The notes: generated by a model not told the origin, from the sequence alone. DNA of 64,000 nt from Trueperella bonasi (GCF_030811535.1 NZ_JAUSQX010000001.1:1364001-1428000); one strand, 5' to 3'. Shown: positions 45,560 to 56,900, counted from the first letter of the stretch. Numbers and translations: made by a program.

Positions 45560-45575
45560 GAAGCATCGATGCTTC
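45560..45575. repeat. Perfect 16-bp palindrome in the transporter leader
   Basis: GAAGCATCGATGCTTC is fully self-complementary. It lies between the predicted promoter and the lipoprotein ribosome site, about 17 bp downstream of the -10 element. It could be a second operator, for example for catabolite control, or an RNA hairpin. Confidence 0.45.
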
Positions 45576-45602
45576 AGTGTTACTCGATGGAGAGGAAACG
45601 AC

Positions 45603-47192
45603 ATGCGTTCATCAAAGCGCTGGGCCAAAGCGACTGCCGTGATTGCGGCAGCAATGCTTGCCCTATCCGCCTGTGGTGGCGGAAACGACGACGGCGGAGG
45701 AGGCGGCGGGTCCGAGACCACGGGCTCGACGACGACCGACGGCGGCGGACCATCCGGCCAGATCAATCTGGGCGTTGCTTACGAAACGACCAATTACGAC
45801 CCTTCGACCACCTCGTCGGCCCTGGCAATGGGCACGAACTGGCACGTCATGGAAGGCCTGTACGAATTTGATATGGCAACGTACGAGGTCTACCCGGCGC
45901 TGGCTGACGGCGAGCCGGTCAAAATTTCGGAGACGGAGTACGAAATCACGCTGCGCGATGGCGCAAAGTTCTCCGATGGCACCGAGGTAACCACGGCGGA
46001 CGTGCTTGAATCATGGGCGCGCACCACGCATGAAACTTCGATCTACAAGCAGTTCTTCACCTTCGTTGATTCCCTCGAAGCCAAGGACGATACGACCATC
46101 ACGGTCAAGCTCAAGTACCCGTTCGCCGGGCTGGCAGACCGCTTGGTGAACGTGAAGATCATTCCGGCATCGTCGACCCAGGATGAAATGACGGCCCACC
46201 CAATTGGAACCGGCCCGTTCAAGTACACGGAAATCTCCAATACGGCCATTGAAGCAGTGCCCAACGAGCACTACAACGGAACCAAGCCCGCGCAGGTTGA
46301 GCTCATGCACTGGGACGTTCTCAAGGATGATTCCGCGCGTCTTTCCGCGGCTCTTGGAGGCACCATCGACGTGATGGAAACAGTGCCATCAGCGACGAAG
46401 GACCAGCTGGCTAGCGCGGGCTGGACGCTCGATGAGGTGCCCGGCTACAACAACGCCTTCCTCATGTTCAACACCTCAAAGGAACCTTATGATAACGCGG
46501 AAGTGCGCCGTGCTTTCCACCAGGCAATTGACCGGCAAGGGCTAGTCGATACCGCGCTGGCAGGCGACGCGATCGTTGCGACCTCGTTCCTGCCCGAAGC
46601 CAATCCGATGTACTCGCAGGCCGCAACGCAGTTCGACTACGACACCGAGGCTGCAGCCGAGGTCTTCAAGAAGGCAGGTCTGACTGAGATCACTCTGATC
46701 TCGACCGATCATCCGTGGGTTGCAAACCTGACCCCGCAGATCCGCCAAGATCTGGAGGCTGCAGGCCTGACGGTCAATGTTCAGTCCATGGCGTCCGGTG
46801 ATCTGTACGCGAACTTTGCAGACGTCGACAACCCGACCTACGACATCGCACTCGCGCCTGGCGATCCGTCCGTCTTCGGCCAGGATCCGGGCATCATCAT
46901 CGATTGGTGGTACGGCGATAACGTGTGGACGCAGCAGCGCACCTCGTGGGCCAAGAGTGCTCCGGAGGCATTCCAGAAGCTACAGGAGATCTCCACCGAA
47001 GCATCGCAGCTCACAGGTGATGAAGCGAAGGCAAAGTGGGCCGAGGCTCTTGACCTTATCTCGGAAGAAGCTCCAATCTTCCCACTCTTCCACCGCACGA
47101 TGATCACGGGCTTCAACAAGGACAAGCTCGAGAACGTTGACGGTATTGGAACCACGGGCCTTGAGCTCGTCGGCGCAAGCGTCAAGAACTAA
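45603..47192 (+). CDS. siaE: Peptide-type ABC transporter solute-binding lipoprotein, probable sialic-acid binder
   Basis: A family-5 (oligopeptide/nickel-type) binding protein of 529 aa. It starts with a lipoprotein signal peptide ending LALSAC, so Cys20-23 would be lipidated, then a Gly/Thr/Ser linker. The body has the family blocks ATYEVYPALADGEP, ITLRDGAKFSDGTEVTTADV and VRRAFHQAIDRQGLV. The ATG has GGAGAGG 8 nt upstream; a longer upstream frame through the promoter is rejected. The place before permeases, nanA and nanK implies sialic acid as substrate, as for the siaEFGI system of Corynebacterium glutamicum. Confidence 0.85.
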   Translation: MRSSKRWAKATAVIAAAMLALSACGGGNDDGGGGGGSETTGSTTTDGGGPSGQINLGVAYETTNYDPSTTSSALAMGTNWHVMEGLYEFDMATYEVYPALADGEPVKISETEYEITLRDGAKFSDGTEVTTADVLESWARTTHETSIYKQFFTFVDSLEAKDDTTITVKLKYPFAGLADRLVNVKIIPASSTQDEMTAHPIGTGPFKYTEISNTAIEAVPNEHYNGTKPAQVELMHWDVLKDDSARLSAALGGTIDVMETVPSATKDQLASAGWTLDEVPGYNNAFLMFNTSKEPYDNAEVRRAFHQAIDRQGLVDTALAGDAIVATSFLPEANPMYSQAATQFDYDTEAAAEVFKKAGLTEITLISTDHPWVANLTPQIRQDLEAAGLTVNVQSMASGDLYANFADVDNPTYDIALAPGDPSVFGQDPGIIIDWWYGDNVWTQQRTSWAKSAPEAFQKLQEISTEASQLTGDEAKAKWAEALDLISEEAPIFPLFHRTMITGFNKDKLENVDGIGTTGLELVGASVKN

Positions 47193-47207
47193 CGCACTCA
47201 CATCGGA

Positions 47208-47246
47208 AAGCCGTGGAGGGGCGGCAAACCCTCCCCTCCACGGCTT
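47208..47246 (+). terminator. Strong hairpin after the binding-protein gene
   Basis: A perfect 14-bp stem (47208-47221 with 47233-47246) surrounds an 11-nt loop, starting 15 bp after the lipoprotein stop. It is followed by more GC-rich inverted repeats up to about 47320, such as GGTGCC-AACGGT-GGCACC. No T-run follows, so it probably stabilises the upstream mRNA or lets only part of transcription through. This 202-bp spacer contains no gene. Confidence 0.55.
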
Positions 47247-47394
47247 CCCAACCCGGTGCCGCGGTGCACCACCACGCGGCGCGGGTGCCAACGGTGGCAC
47301 CGGCGCTAAAAATCCAGCGGCCCTAGGGCGGTAGCGGTTCGAAAAATGCCACACAAAAGCTGGTCCTTCTCAGGTAGAAGAGGAATTTAGGACA

Positions 47395-48348
47395 GTGAAT
47401 AATCTCTTAAGACTTTTAGGCAGGCGCCTTCTTGCGCTCCCCATCATGGTGATCGGCGTGACTTTCCTCGTCTTTTTCATCATGTCCCTTTCTCCCATTG
47501 ACCCGGCCTACACGGCATTGGGCGAATTCGCGACGCCGGAGGCCCTTGAGGCATTCCGTGAAAAGCATGGCTACAACGATCCATTCCTCGTGCAGTACGG
47601 CAATTATCTCCTCAATATGGTGCAAGGCGATCTTGGCTTCTATGGAATCGGAGATCAGAACAAGGTGACGGACATGGTCGCTGACGCTCTGCCGATTACC
47701 CTTTCGCTAACGTTCTTTGGCCTCATCATCGCCGTCGTTATTTCCTTCCCCCTCGGAGTCATTTCCGCGATCTACCGCGATCGGTGGCCTGATCAGCTCA
47801 TCCGAGTGATCTCGGTGATTTGCATTGGTACGCCCTCATTCTGGCTCGCATCACTGCTGGTACTCGCCTTCGTTGGCGGGTCAATTCCCGTCTCGGGTGA
47901 ACTGCCTGCGCTCACAGAAGACTTTGGCGGCTGGTTCATGCGCATGCTGCTACCGGCTATCTCACTTGCCGTTCCCGTGATCGGTCAGATGACCCGCGTT
48001 GTCCGCACGTCGATGGTTGAAGAGTTGGATCGCGACTACGTGCGTACCGCGCTCGGCGCGGGAGTCCCACGAAGCGTCGTCATCGGCCGTAACGTGCTTC
48101 GCAATGCGCTCATCACGCCGGTGACGGTGCTCGGCCTGCGAGTTGGCTACCTCATGGGCGGCGCCGTCGTCATCGAAATTATCTTCAATATCCAGGGGAT
48201 GGGCCGCGTGCTCATCTTGGGCATCCAAAACAACTGGGTGAACCTGGTGCAGGGCGGCGCGCTCGTGGTAGCGATCGCCTTCATCATCGTCAACATCATT
48301 GTTGACATGCTGTACCTGCTCATCAACCCACGCATTAGGTCGGTGTGA
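47395..48348 (+). CDS. siaF: ABC transporter permease, DppB-type
   Basis: A 317-residue inner-membrane permease with about six helices. The N-terminal LLRLLGRRLLALPIMVIGVTF and the EAA-type loop DYVRTALGAGVPRSVVIGRN mark the DppB/OppB family. GTG start. It forms a pair with the permease part of the next gene, one base downstream. The substrate is inferred from the surrounding sialic-acid genes. Confidence 0.88.
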   Translation: MNNLLRLLGRRLLALPIMVIGVTFLVFFIMSLSPIDPAYTALGEFATPEALEAFREKHGYNDPFLVQYGNYLLNMVQGDLGFYGIGDQNKVTDMVADALPITLSLTFFGLIIAVVISFPLGVISAIYRDRWPDQLIRVISVICIGTPSFWLASLLVLAFVGGSIPVSGELPALTEDFGGWFMRMLLPAISLAVPVIGQMTRVVRTSMVEELDRDYVRTALGAGVPRSVVIGRNVLRNALITPVTVLGLRVGYLMGGAVVIEIIFNIQGMGRVLILGIQNNWVNLVQGGALVVAIAFIIVNIIVDMLYLLINPRIRSV

Positions 48349-48349
48349 C

Positions 48350-50436
<2,087 letters not shown>

Positions 50437-50440
<4 letters not shown>

Positions 50441-51249
50441 GCACACCAATCATCGAATTGCGCGATCTGCACGTGGTCTTCAAGACTCGTACCGGATCGA
50501 TTTTCAACCCCAATAAGGTGCACGCGGTCAACGGGGTTAACATGAAGGTCATGCCCGGCCAAGTCCTCGGAATCGTGGGCGAATCCGGATCTGGAAAGTC
50601 CACGGCAGCCAACGTCATGTGCGGCCTGCAGGCACCGACCGAAGGTCAGGTGTTCTTCAAAGGTGAAGAGGTAACGAAACGTTCGGCCGCCGATCGCCGA
50701 AAGATCGGCCGCGTGGTTTCCGTCGTCTTCCAAGACCCGGCAACGGCCCTGAACGCGCGCATGCACGTGCGCGATCAGCTGCTCGATCCGCTGCGAGTTC
50801 ACGATATTGGAACAGAAGAAGAGCGAAATGAGCGCGTGGAACATCTGATCACTCAGGTCGGTCTGCCAAAATCTGCGCTGGATGCGCTTCCCGGCCAGCT
50901 TTCCGGTGGTCAGCGCCAGCGCGTGGCGATCGCCCGAGCGCTCGCACTGCGCCCGGACGCGATCATTGCGGATGAGCCGACATCGGCACTGGACGTGTCA
51001 GTGCGCGCTCAGATCTTGAACTTGCTGATGGATCTAAAGAATGATCTTGGATTGGCGATGGTGTTCATTTCGCACGATATCCAGACAGTTCGATATATCT
51101 CCGATCGCATTGCCGTCATGAACTCCGGTGAAGTGGTCGAAGAAGGCCCGGCCAAAGAACTGCTAGCAAACCCACAACATCCCTATACTCGAACACTTCT
51201 GGGTGCGGCGCCGTCGCTGCTCCACCCGGATCTTGGAGGCAACTCATGA
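50437..51249 (+). CDS. siaI: ABC transporter ATP-binding protein, DppF-type
   Basis: The second ATPase (270 aa) of the importer. Seen: Walker A GESGSGKST, Q-loop VFQDPATALNARM, signature LSGGQRQRVAIARALALRP, Walker B AIIADEPTSALD and switch His in ISHD. It starts in an ATGA overlap with the fused permease-ATPase and overlaps nanA by 4 nt, so transport and breakdown are co-expressed. Confidence 0.9.
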
Positions 51250-52160
51250 ATTTTAGCGGAGTGATACCGCCCGTCGTCGCACCACTTACGAGCCAGGGCG
51301 AACTGGATGTTGCCAGCTATGAAAGGCACGTGAACCGGCTGATCGATGCCGGGGTGGATGGCCTATTCGTGTTGGGATCTTCCGGGGAAGTAGTGTTTTC
51401 AACCGATGATCGGCGAAGGCAAATCATTGCTGAAACGATGCGGATCGTCGACGGACGAGTGCCGGTGTTGGTGGGAGTGATCGACATGACCACCCCGCGC
51501 GTCATCGATCACGCGCGGGTAGCCCAAGAACTGGGCGCCGATGCCATTGTGGCAACGGCGCCGTTCTACGCGATTGTGGGGCCAAAAGAGATCGACCGGC
51601 ACTTCCGGCTCATCAAACAAGCAATAGATTTACCTCTGTTTGCCTACGACATTCCCGTATGCGTCCACGTCAAACTTAATTCGGCCATGATTTTGGATTT
51701 GGCGCGCGACGGCGTGATTCAGGGCGTGAAGGATTCCTCCGGCGACGACGTCTCCTTCCGCAACCTTGCGCTCTCACGTACCGAGCAGGGGCTCGATCTG
51801 AAATTGCTGACAGGGCACGAGGTGGTCGTGGACGGGGCATACATGTCGGGAGCCGATGGCTGCGTGCCCGGCCTTGGGAACGTGAACCCCACCGTGTACG
51901 TAGAACAGTGGCAGGCATTCAAGGACGGCGATTGGAAGCGGGTACGTGAACTCCAAGACTACGCCGCCCGGCTCATGCGCATCACCTCGGTTCCCGTGGG
52001 CGAGTTCGGATTCGGCGCGGGCGTGGGAGCGTTCAAGACGGCCCTCATGCTGTTAGGCATCTTTGAGACCAATACGATGCCCGAACCGGTTGTCGCACTG
52101 GAAGGGGCGAATGTCGAGGCGGTCGCCGGAGTGCTCCGCCAAGCCGGAATGCTGAATTAG
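51246..52160 (+). CDS. nanA: N-acetylneuraminate lyase (DHDPS superfamily)
   Basis: A TIM-barrel aldolase (304 aa) that splits sialic acid into N-acetylmannosamine and pyruvate. It has GSSGE (44-48), the pyruvate-binding YDIP (Tyr134) and the Schiff-base Lys162 in GVKDSSGD, plus the GADGCVPGLGNVNP region. Members of this superfamily have varied substrates, and some positions differ from E. coli NanA, such as YDIP for YNIP. The adjacent nanK and nanE make the sialic-acid role likely. It overlaps siaI by 4 nt. Confidence 0.82.
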   Translation: MNFSGVIPPVVAPLTSQGELDVASYERHVNRLIDAGVDGLFVLGSSGEVVFSTDDRRRQIIAETMRIVDGRVPVLVGVIDMTTPRVIDHARVAQELGADAIVATAPFYAIVGPKEIDRHFRLIKQAIDLPLFAYDIPVCVHVKLNSAMILDLARDGVIQGVKDSSGDDVSFRNLALSRTEQGLDLKLLTGHEVVVDGAYMSGADGCVPGLGNVNPTVYVEQWQAFKDGDWKRVRELQDYAARLMRITSVPVGEFGFGAGVGAFKTALMLLGIFETNTMPEPVVALEGANVEAVAGVLRQAGMLN

Positions 52161-52169
52161 GAGGGGCCG

Positions 52170-53111
52170 ATGACGGGTGCCAAAGAGGAGATCCTCACGG
52201 TTGATATCGGTGGCACCAAAATTGCTTGGGCAAGGGCGGATCGCGAATTCAACTTCAGTTCCATCCAGTCCATGGCAACCAAGGCCGAAGAAGGCGGCAC
52301 GCACGTTGCGCGGCTTCTTGCTGATCTTGTTCGCGAGGAAGTAAGCGCCCATCCGCGTTTGCGCGGCATTGGTATCGCCAGCGCTGGTGTCGTCAACCCA
52401 AAAACGGGGCAAATTGTGTCTGCAACGGAGACGATGCCCGGTTGGGCCGGAACCGAGCTCGGTGCGACCATCGGCGAAGTGGCAGGCCTACCCGTGCACG
52501 TCATCAACGACGTGCACGCACACGGGCTCGGGGAAGCCGTCTTTGGAGCTGGCCGCGGCCATGGCTCAGTGCTTTCGGTGGCTGTCGGCACCGGAATCGG
52601 AGGCGCTCTCATTCGCAGCGGGCACATCGAATTTGGCGAGCACTTTCTAGCCGGGCATTATGGCCATATCCACCACCATCTGGCCAACGATCTGACGTGC
52701 TCATGCGGGCGCTCCGGTCATATTGAGGCGATTGCCTCCGGCCACGGAATCACCAACTGGTTCAACGCGCGCCGAGCCAGCAATGACCCAGAGATCGCAA
52801 ACGGCAAAGAACTGCAAGATCTTGCAGATTCCGGACACGCGCTTGCAAAGGCAGTCTTCGCGGAATCGGCATTTGCTCTGGGTGAGACCATTGCGACTCT
52901 CGCGAACTCGGTGGATCCCGCCGTGATCGTTCTCTCGGGTTCGATGACTCGCTCAGGAGACAGGTGGTGGCGGGCCGTTCACGAGGGTTACGCCGCCCGC
53001 GTGATGGATCCCGTGGCTGACGTATCCATCGTGGCAGGCGAACTAGAATCGAAGGCGCCGCTTTACGGTGGCGCCGTGAATTTCCTCAGACAAGAAGGGC
53101 AAGAATCGTGA
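52170..53111 (+). CDS. nanK: ROK-family kinase, probable N-acetylmannosamine kinase
   Basis: A sugar kinase (313 aa) of the ROK family. The N-terminal ATP motif is DIGGTKIAW (12-20). The ROK zinc motif reads CSCGRSGHIE, so the third cysteine of the usual CxCGxxGC is a His; a preceding HHH cluster may supply ligands. It should phosphorylate N-acetylmannosamine made by NanA. GGAGG precedes the ATG. It overlaps nanE by 4 nt. Confidence 0.82.
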   Translation: MTGAKEEILTVDIGGTKIAWARADREFNFSSIQSMATKAEEGGTHVARLLADLVREEVSAHPRLRGIGIASAGVVNPKTGQIVSATETMPGWAGTELGATIGEVAGLPVHVINDVHAHGLGEAVFGAGRGHGSVLSVAVGTGIGGALIRSGHIEFGEHFLAGHYGHIHHHLANDLTCSCGRSGHIEAIASGHGITNWFNARRASNDPEIANGKELQDLADSGHALAKAVFAESAFALGETIATLANSVDPAVIVLSGSMTRSGDRWWRAVHEGYAARVMDPVADVSIVAGELESKAPLYGGAVNFLRQEGQES

Positions 53112-53776
53112 GTGTAATTGAATCGTTGCGCGGTGGCCTGATCGTCTCGGTGCAGGCATATCCGGGGGAGCCAATGCGCCACCCGGAAACCATGGCCCAA
53201 ATAGCGCTCGCGGCTGAGCGCGGCGGCGCGGTGGCGATCCGCTGCCAGGGACTAGCCGACATCTCGGCCATAAAAGGCCAAGTGGAGATTCCCGTGATCG
53301 GCTTGTGGAAAGAGGGGCACGAAGGCGTATACATCACGCCGACCCTGCGCCACGCACGAGCGTGCATCATGGCGGGAGCCGACGTCGTCGCCATTGATGC
53401 TACGCGCCGGGCACGGCCAGACGGCCTGAGCTATGCCGACACCGTCAAAGCTTTAAAAGAAGAGGGCGCGCTTGTCATGGCTGACTGCGGATCGATCGAC
53501 GACGCCCGCATGGCAGTCGAGGCCGGCTCCGACATCATTTCGACCACGCTCGCCGGGTATAGCGGTGAACGCGAAAAAACCGCTGGCCCGGACTTCGAAT
53601 TGCTCGATCAGATGGTTACTGAATTTCCGCAGGTGCCAGTCCTATGCGAGGGGCGAGTCCACTCGCCCACGCAGGCAGCCGAGGTCATGGCAGCTGGCGC
53701 ATACGCCGTCGTCGTTGGAACCGCGATCACCCACCCAACCACGATCACCTCGTGGTTTGCTGATGCCATTAAATAA
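53108..53776 (+). CDS. nanE: N-acetylmannosamine-6-phosphate 2-epimerase
   Basis: A TIM-barrel enzyme (222 aa, GTG start) that turns ManNAc-6-phosphate into GlcNAc-6-phosphate. Family blocks: GLIVSVQAYPGEPMRHPETM, AIRCQGLADI, IGLWKEG, AIDATRRARPDG with the catalytic Lys/Arg region, and LCEGRVHSPTQA. It sits directly after nanK and 45 bp before nagB. Confidence 0.93.
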   Translation: MSVIESLRGGLIVSVQAYPGEPMRHPETMAQIALAAERGGAVAIRCQGLADISAIKGQVEIPVIGLWKEGHEGVYITPTLRHARACIMAGADVVAIDATRRARPDGLSYADTVKALKEEGALVMADCGSIDDARMAVEAGSDIISTTLAGYSGEREKTAGPDFELLDQMVTEFPQVPVLCEGRVHSPTQAAEVMAAGAYAVVVGTAITHPTTITSWFADAIK

Positions 53777-53790
53777 TTCCGATCGGGAAT
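53776..53790. repeat. Short inverted repeat between nanE and nagB
   Basis: ATTCC-GATCG-GGAAT starts at the nanE stop. It is too short and lacks a T-run for a good terminator. It may slightly separate nag from nan expression. The nagB ribosome site GAAAGGA follows. Confidence 0.25.
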
Positions 53791-53821
53791 ACAGCCGTTA
53801 AAAAATATTGAAAGGACCACG

Positions 53822-54607
53822 ATGAAGGTTGGAATTTTTCGCAATGAGACTGAAGTTGCCAAGATGGCAGCCGCATACCTGATTGAAACGATGAATGGCG
53901 CCCCCGTGGCTAATCTTGGCGTGGCAACGGGTTCCACCCCGCTTCCGCTCTATCAGCAACTGCGCGAGGCTCACGCAAACGGTTCTTTTTCGCTGGCAAA
54001 CGCCAAGGCCTTCGCACTCGATGAGTACATCGGCCTTCAACCAGGGCACCCCGAAAGCTACCGCAAAGTCCTCCAAGACGAACTGGTCGGCGAGGATAAA
54101 ACGGGATTGATGGACGAAAATCTGTTCACGCCAAACGGCAACGTCGACGTGCCTGATGGCGCTCGGGAAGCAGCTGCCGCCTACGATGCGGCCATCAAAG
54201 ACAACGGTGGCGTCCATCTGCAGATTCTCGGAATCGGATCCAATGGCCATATCGGTTTCAATGAGCCTGGAATTTCACTCAGCTCGCGCACACATGTCGA
54301 TGCGTTAGCCCGCCAGACAAGGGAAGACAACGCGCGCTTTTTTAACGGCGATCTCGCCAAAGTTCCGCAAATGTGTATAACTCAGGGCCTTGGCACGATC
54401 CTGGAAGCCACGCACATCATGCTTCTTGCCACCGGTGAAGGCAAAGCAGACGCCGTTGCCGCAGCGGTTGAAGGGCCCATTTCATCTTCCTGCCCGGCGT
54501 CGATCCTACAGATGCATCCCTCCGTTCGCGTATACGTAGACGAAGCTGCGGCCGCCAAATTAAAAGGGCGGGAGATGCATGAGATCCGCTGGGAGATGCT
54601 CGCATGA
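53822..54607 (+). CDS. nagB: Glucosamine-6-phosphate deaminase
   Basis: A 261-residue isomerase/deaminase converting glucosamine-6-phosphate to fructose-6-phosphate and ammonia. Conserved segments: GVATGSTPLPLYQQL, ALDEYIGL with the catalytic Asp, GIGSNGHIGFNEPG and SRTHVDAL. ATG follows GAAAGGACC. It overlaps nagA by 4 nt. Confidence 0.95.
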   Translation: MKVGIFRNETEVAKMAAAYLIETMNGAPVANLGVATGSTPLPLYQQLREAHANGSFSLANAKAFALDEYIGLQPGHPESYRKVLQDELVGEDKTGLMDENLFTPNGNVDVPDGAREAAAAYDAAIKDNGGVHLQILGIGSNGHIGFNEPGISLSSRTHVDALARQTREDNARFFNGDLAKVPQMCITQGLGTILEATHIMLLATGEGKADAVAAAVEGPISSSCPASILQMHPSVRVYVDEAAAAKLKGREMHEIRWEMLA

Positions 54608-55770
54608 TTATTCGCGGAAAATTGCTTGATGGCAACGGCCAGCTTGTCGGCTCGGGGCTACGGATAGACGACGGGCTGATCACCGAGATTTTCGAGGCCG
54701 ATACTGAAATCAGCGGCTGGATCACACCCGGATTTATCGACGTGCACTGCCACGGCGGCGGAGGATCGTCCTTCCCAGATGATCCGAGCCCAGAGGGCGT
54801 GGATCGCGCCGTAGAAGCGCACAGATCCATGGGTACGACGGCGATGATGGCCTCCACCGTCTCTTTGCTCGATACCCTGCCACCCATTGAGGGCCTCACC
54901 CAGGCGTGCGAGGAAGGCAAACTTGCCGGAATACATCTCGAAGGCCCCTATATTTCCCCGCACAAGGCCGGCGCCCAAAACCCGGTGGCGATTCGTAACC
55001 CCGATCTCGATGAGCTACGGAGCTGGCTCGAGGCCGGTAAGGGTTGGATCAAGACCATGACGATCGCTCCCGAGGTTGCCAATGCTATTCCCGCCATGGA
55101 AATGCTCCTCGATCACGGTGCCGTGCCATCGTGGGGACATACCAATGCGAATCTCGAGGAGACCCGTGCGGTTGTCGAGGCCACCACTCAGTACGCGGCC
55201 GCCATTGGATTTGCTCAACCACCCCAAATGGCAACCCATCTGTTTAACGCGATGCCGGCCATCGGGCACCGTGCCCCCGGTCCAGTCCGTGAACTTGTGG
55301 CGGCTGCGGCGCGCGGAGAATGCGTGGTCGAACTCGTTGCCGACCTCGTCCACGTCCACCCAGCTTTAGTGCACGACGTGGTTCGTTACGTCAGCCAAAC
55401 CAACCCCAACGGCGTGGTTTTCGTTACGGACGCGATGGAAGGCGCGGGAATGCCAGACGGCGAATACGTTCTTGGCGGGCAAGATGTAAAAATTGTTGAT
55501 GGCACTGCTCGGCTTCTGCGCGGAGGAGCCATTGCCGGGGGAACCTCGCGCTTGGCCCAGCAGGTACAGCGTTTGGTGCAAGGAGGGCACTTGCCGATCG
55601 AGGACGCGGTCCGATGCAGCGTTGCAGCCCCTGCAGCCGCCGTCGGATTCGACGAAACGACCCCGGGCGTGACTTTAGAGTGGAAGGTCGGTGCCGCACC
55701 CAACGCCGTCGTGTTCAGCGACGAGCTTGACGTCCAACAAGTGATTCGCGAAGGTGAATCACTGCGCTAA
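54604..55770 (+). CDS. nagA: N-acetylglucosamine-6-phosphate deacetylase
   Basis: An amidohydrolase-fold enzyme (388 aa) that removes acetate from GlcNAc-6-phosphate. Metal and catalytic residues are visible: FIDVHCHGG, the Glu in HLEGPY, His in SWGHTNA and THLFNAM, and the Asp in [10 protein letters not shown]. It completes the route from sialic acid to fructose-6-phosphate and is the last gene of the rightward arm. Its last bases lie 50 bp ahead of the sigR start. Confidence 0.94.
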   Translation: MIIRGKLLDGNGQLVGSGLRIDDGLITEIFEADTEISGWITPGFIDVHCHGGGGSSFPDDPSPEGVDRAVEAHRSMGTTAMMASTVSLLDTLPPIEGLTQACEEGKLAGIHLEGPYISPHKAGAQNPVAIRNPDLDELRSWLEAGKGWIKTMTIAPEVANAIPAMEMLLDHGAVPSWGHTNANLEETRAVVEATTQYAAAIGFAQPPQMATHLFNAMPAIGHRAPGPVRELVAAAARGECVVELVADLVHVHPALVHDVVRYVSQTNPNGVVFVTDAMEGAGMPDGEYVLGGQDVKIVDGTARLLRGGAIAGGTSRLAQQVQRLVQGGHLPIEDAVRCSVAAPAAAVGFDETTPGVTLEWKVGAAPNAVVFSDELDVQQVIREGESLR

Positions 55771-55820
55771 AATCCAGTGTCAAGCAATGCGTTATCCTTA
55801 TGTCGACGACAAGGAGTTCA

Positions 55821-56432
55821 ATGGCTGACGATGTAGCCTCCGATTTTAAAGTTGAGGACGAGACGCCAAAAGAGCGTAGCCTACGCTTTGAACAAGACGC
55901 CGTGCCGTATCTGAACCAGCTCTACGGCGCCGCAATGCGGCTGACTCGAAATCCTCAGGACGCCGAAGACCTCGTTCAAGAGACATTCGCAAAGGCCTTT
56001 GCTTCATTCCACCAGTTCACGCCAGGTACGAACCTCAAAGCTTGGCTCTATCGGATCTTGAACAACACCTTCATTTCGCACTACCGCAAAAAGCAGCGCA
56101 GACCGCTGGAAGCCGATGCGGGTGAAGCTGAGGACTGGCAGGAATATCGGGCGTCAACCCATCACTCGACGGGCTTGGAATCAGCTGAAATGGAAGCGCT
56201 TGCAAACCTTCCAAATGAGGAAATCCGGCAGGCAATGGAGCAACTTCCAGAGGACCGGCGTACAGCCGTTTATCTTGCGGACGTCGAAGGCTTTAGCTAT
56301 CAGGAAATTGCGGACATCATGGGAACCCCCATTGGTACTGTGATGTCGCGGTTGTACCGTGGGCGCAGTCAGCTGCGAGATCTGCTTCGCGACTATGCCC
56401 ACGAACTGGGGTACGTGAAGGAGAAAGCGTGA
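55821..56432 (+). CDS. sigR: ECF sigma factor SigR/SigH (thiol-oxidative stress)
   Basis: A group-4 sigma factor (203 aa). Sigma region 2 shows [26 protein letters not shown] and [15 protein letters not shown], region 4 shows [26 protein letters not shown]. The strong resemblance to actinobacterial SigR/SigH and the adjacent zinc anti-sigma gene identify it. The ATG at 55821 has AAGGAG 4 nt upstream; an ATG at 55800 lies before that site and is rejected. I looked for its own GGAAT/GTT promoter and did not find a convincing one upstream. Confidence 0.92.
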   Translation: MADDVASDFKVEDETPKERSLRFEQDAVPYLNQLYGAAMRLTRNPQDAEDLVQETFAKAFASFHQFTPGTNLKAWLYRILNNTFISHYRKKQRRPLEADAGEAEDWQEYRASTHHSTGLESAEMEALANLPNEEIRQAMEQLPEDRRTAVYLADVEGFSYQEIADIMGTPIGTVMSRLYRGRSQLRDLLRDYAHELGYVKEKA

Positions 56433-56692
56433 GTAGAGAGTTCGAAGAATTAGCGGCGCGCTTCGACGGGTGCGGGTGCGAAGATCTCCTCGATCGACTC
56501 TTCGCACTGCTTGGACACGAGATCACTGAGAGCGACGCCGCCCGGCTGGTCGAGCACAGTGCGAACTGCTCCACCTGTGCAAGCCGAACGGAAGAGGCAG
56601 CTGTGATCCGCGAAGTGATCCGCCGCGGCTGTTGTGGGGAAGCCGCGCCAGAATCGTTGCGAGTGAAGATCACGAAAATCACCATGCGGTAG
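56429..56692 (+). CDS. rsrA: Zinc-binding anti-sigma factor RsrA/RshA
   Basis: A small anti-sigma factor (87 aa, GTG start, 4-nt overlap with sigR). It carries the ZAS motif HSANCSTC (His43, Cys47, Cys50) and an N-terminal Cys pair (15, 17). Oxidation of such cysteines forms a disulfide, releases zinc and frees the sigma factor. Two more cysteines, Cys68-Cys69, are in a row near the C-terminus and are not part of the usual set. Confidence 0.92.
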   Translation: MSREFEELAARFDGCGCEDLLDRLFALLGHEITESDAARLVEHSANCSTCASRTEEAAVIREVIRRGCCGEAAPESLRVKITKITMR

Positions 56693-56748
56693 TTGGAAGG
56701 CCGCCGACCTTGCCGTTACACTGGTGGGGAACTATTTGAGGAGTGGAT

Positions 56749-56823
56749 ATGTCGAAGCGTGGTAGAAAGCGTAAGGACCGCAGGAAGCGCCCAGCGAATC
56801 GGGGCAAGCGCCCAAACGCATAA
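56749..56823 (+). CDS. Ribosomal protein bL37 (24 residues)
   Basis: A very short basic gene, MSKRGRKRKDRRKRPANRGK followed by RPNA, with a strong GAGGAG 5 nt ahead. Fourteen of 24 residues are Lys or Arg, and the GKRPNA ending matches the small actinobacterial large-subunit protein bL37 known from Mycobacterium ribosomes. In other actinobacteria it likewise follows sigH/rsrA. A 56-bp gap separates it from rsrA. Too short for most gene finders. Confidence 0.85.
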   Translation: MSKRGRKRKDRRKRPANRGKRPNA

Positions 56824-56900
56824 GCATTGTGCTTGAAAGCGTCATGGTGCACTTTAACGAATAGGTGCAGGCCGAACCTCCAAACGCGAGGACTTTTAGT

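Noticed and set aside
45501-45602. A longer start for the solute-binding lipoprotein
   Set aside because: The added codons run through the promoter and operator and would hide the lipoprotein signal peptide; the ATG at 45603 has a strong ribosome site.
48299-48349. Extended start of the fused permease-ATPase
   Set aside because: It lies within the last codons of siaF; ATG at 48350 begins the normal DppC-type N-terminus.
55771-55820. Self-regulated SigR promoter (GGAAT and GTT elements)
   Set aside because: A GTGAAT and a GTT exist but the spacing of over 30 bp is wrong.
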